Positions 62,600 through 64,000 of a DNA stretch of 64,000 nucleotides are shown one piece after another. The notes under the pieces were generated by a model that was not told the DNA's origin, made no database searches, and saw nothing but the letters and a program-made list of their open reading frames with translations. Where the stretch lies: positions 2,655,001 through 2,719,000 of the forward strand of contig OZ014421.1 in the NCBI GenBank assembly GCA_963965975.1, given 5' to 3'. The stretch is from Xestospongia bergquistia. Taxonomy: Eukaryota; Porifera; Demospongiae; Haplosclerida; Petrosiidae. The translations under genes were made by a program, and so were the position numbers. Position 1 is the first letter of the stretch; every line of letters starts with the position of its first letter.

Positions 62600-63010
62600 T
62601 GCTATTTGGACCTTTCTAGTGGAAAAGACAAATGAATTTGCTCATCACAAGTTGGAAAGGTATACTAAGAGGTCCTCCATTATTGGAATTGGAAACCCGT
62701 AACACTTACAGAAATGAAAGCATTTGTACGTATTATCCTCAACATGGGAATTATACAACTACAAAATTTAAGAGATTACTGGAGCACTATTTATTTTTGT
62801 AACATTCCATTTTTCCGAGAAGTGTTTTCTCGAAATTGTTTTTTCAATAATTTTCAATAATTATTTTTCTTTGGAAATGGGTGAGCTACTACTTTTGAAA
62901 ACATCAAGACTGCCTTCTGGTCTCCTTCTGTCCTAAGGGCAGTTAGATATCAAAGAAGCTGGAGATAAAGTCTTCAAGAGAGCTATGTCAACTGATAACT
63001 TGCTTTAAGC
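62600..63010 (+). pseudogene. piggyBac transposase fragment, decayed
   Basis: Pieces in shifting frames match the N-terminal half of the piggyBac core: NEFAHHKLERYTKRSS, then LTEMKAFVRIILNMGIIQLQ and YWSTIYFCNIPFFREVFSRN. These align with NEYAG..., TTEEMKAVLAVIINMGVMHC and YWKTSWESYIPFFHDVLPRN of the intact element. The catalytic Asp blocks are not recognised. Divergence is high, so it comes from a different, older subfamily. Confidence 0.8.
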
Positions 63011-63594
63011 TTGCCATTGACACTTTCTAATCTGTTATTGGTTCTATTTAAAAAACTTTTATATTAAGGTGATCAACTACTTACATAGTTTTAACATAGA
63101 AGATAAGAAACAAATGTCAACCTGTAGATATTTTCAGTGTGCTTATCATTAACCCAGTCAGTCACTTAAGGCTAGCACTGTAATGAATATATCACATTAT
63201 ATTAGACCAATTTATACATATATATGTTGAGTAGATGTTAAATATTCTTTAACCTACACAGCACCTTAAATTACATAGTTTAGCACAGAAGAAACAAATA
63301 TAAGCATATACTTATTAATGAAAGTTTACTGAAATCACTGGGAAAAACAAACTGGTTCATTACAACTAAAACTAAGCCAAGTAGACAACTTGCCCTGTGA
63401 TAAGGTGATTGTGCATTTACAAATTCTCTTATGCCAGGTTTACTTTATTTATTGTCTATTTTTATTTTAGTTTTCTTAGTAATAATGCACATAAATTTTT
63501 TTTAAAATACAACTCTGTGTGCACAATACAAATCTTACATTACAAAGTACAACTCTTTATCAAAAACAATACTGCTATATCAGTGTTTTTTTGT

Positions 63595-63890
63595 AACCTC
63601 TCCTTTTTCACAAATTACCACTTCTCCCTCTCATACTACATGACTAATAAGACATTTAATATGAAATTATCTAACATAGTATCATATCTGACTATTGTCA
63701 TGACTATGTAACAATATCTACAATAGTTTGTCATGTAAATGTATTTCATAGTTAATAAGTAAATGTAAATTGAAACACAATGACAAGATATCTGAATGGA
63801 GACAATATCTAATTTGACAAACACTTGTAACTTGTTTGGACAGTAATTTTGTATAATTGATTTAACTTTCCTACATCATTTGAATGATAT
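63595..63890 (+). repeat. Dispersed repeat, copy 2
   Basis: Collinear with 925-1255 (see that entry). It lies between the decayed piggyBac fragment and a piggyBac-like terminus, so it may be the 3' non-coding part of that dead element. Confidence 0.7.
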
Positions 63891-64000
63891 TAACCCTTAG
63901 ATGATCACTGTTACAAATTAGTGACATGATCACCTTCATTAATAACCACTGTCACTAATTAGTGAACGAGGAATGTTAATTAGAAGGGACTTAGATAATG
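63890..64000. mobile_element. Left end of a further TTAA element (runs off the window)
   Basis: TTAA at 63890-63893 is followed by CCCTTAGATGATCACTG, then the perfect palindrome TCACTAATTAGTGA at 63952-63965 and a related TCACTGTTACAAATTAGTGA at 63905-63924. The layout copies the left end of the complete piggyBac (TTAA, CCCTT, repeated palindrome). The rest is outside the window. Confidence 0.5.

Overview
The window looks like animal nuclear DNA, most likely from a demosponge of the Amphimedon type. That source is an inference from gene content; I could not compare it with any database. The sequence is very AT-rich. Genes are split by GT-AG introns, and exons are often only 57-100 bp. There are no operons, no ribosome-binding sites and no recognisable RNA genes or CRISPR arrays. 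The gene types (ankyrin plus Roc/COR GTPase plus Death domain, several piggyBac relatives, PHD/Ulp1-type transposon fragments) suit a sponge genome with expanded Death-domain and NTPase families.

Layout. 642-8605 (+): the 3' part of an ankyrin-GTPase-COR-Death gene whose splice phases all close, giving 1001 codons in the window. Its long introns hold foldback MITEs. 9.9-11.2 kb (-): a broken coiled-coil gene. 16.0-17.0 kb (+): a dead copy of the 3' half of the first gene, cut off inside the Death domain by a degenerate Gypsy-like retroelement (17.0-18.1 kb). 18-23.7 kb: transposon debris, including a decayed piggyBac. 23.9-27.8 kb (+): a germ cell-less (GMCL)-like BTB gene that keeps its introns but carries a nonsense codon and frameshifts. 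28.9-33.9 kb: MITE and transposon fragments plus a minus-strand Death-domain gene with stop codons. 34.3-35.9 kb (+): a tRNA 2'-phosphotransferase (TRPT1/Tpt1)-like gene with several one-base deletions and an in-frame TGA. 36-50 kb: gene-poor, built largely from segmental duplications (three related blocks near 39, 42.5 and 46 kb), a retroelement gag fragment with an internal tandem copy, and minisatellites.

50.3-60.9 kb holds the best-preserved unit after the first gene. A complete three-exon minus-strand gene for a small single-pass membrane protein (152 aa) lies head-to-head, 195 bp away, with a plus-strand ankyrin-repeat gene that runs out of the window. Intron 2 of the ankyrin gene contains a complete, apparently intact piggyBac element (52893-55734): TTAA target duplications, 12-bp terminal repeats, internal palindromic repeats and a three-exon 615-aa transposase with the DDD triad and cysteine-rich tail. 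Smaller elements with piggyBac-like ends lie at 57.2-57.8 kb, possibly at 61.1-61.8 kb, and at the window's right edge. A decayed transposase fragment lies at 62.6-63.0 kb.

The two large host genes could both act through protein-protein scaffolds (ankyrin, Death domain). This is family knowledge only; nothing in the sequence shows that they work together. The strongest themes are the ANK-Roc-COR-Death gene with its dead relatives, the intact piggyBac with its family of small elements, and two adjacent intron-bearing conserved genes (GMCL-like, TRPT1-like) that both appear disabled.
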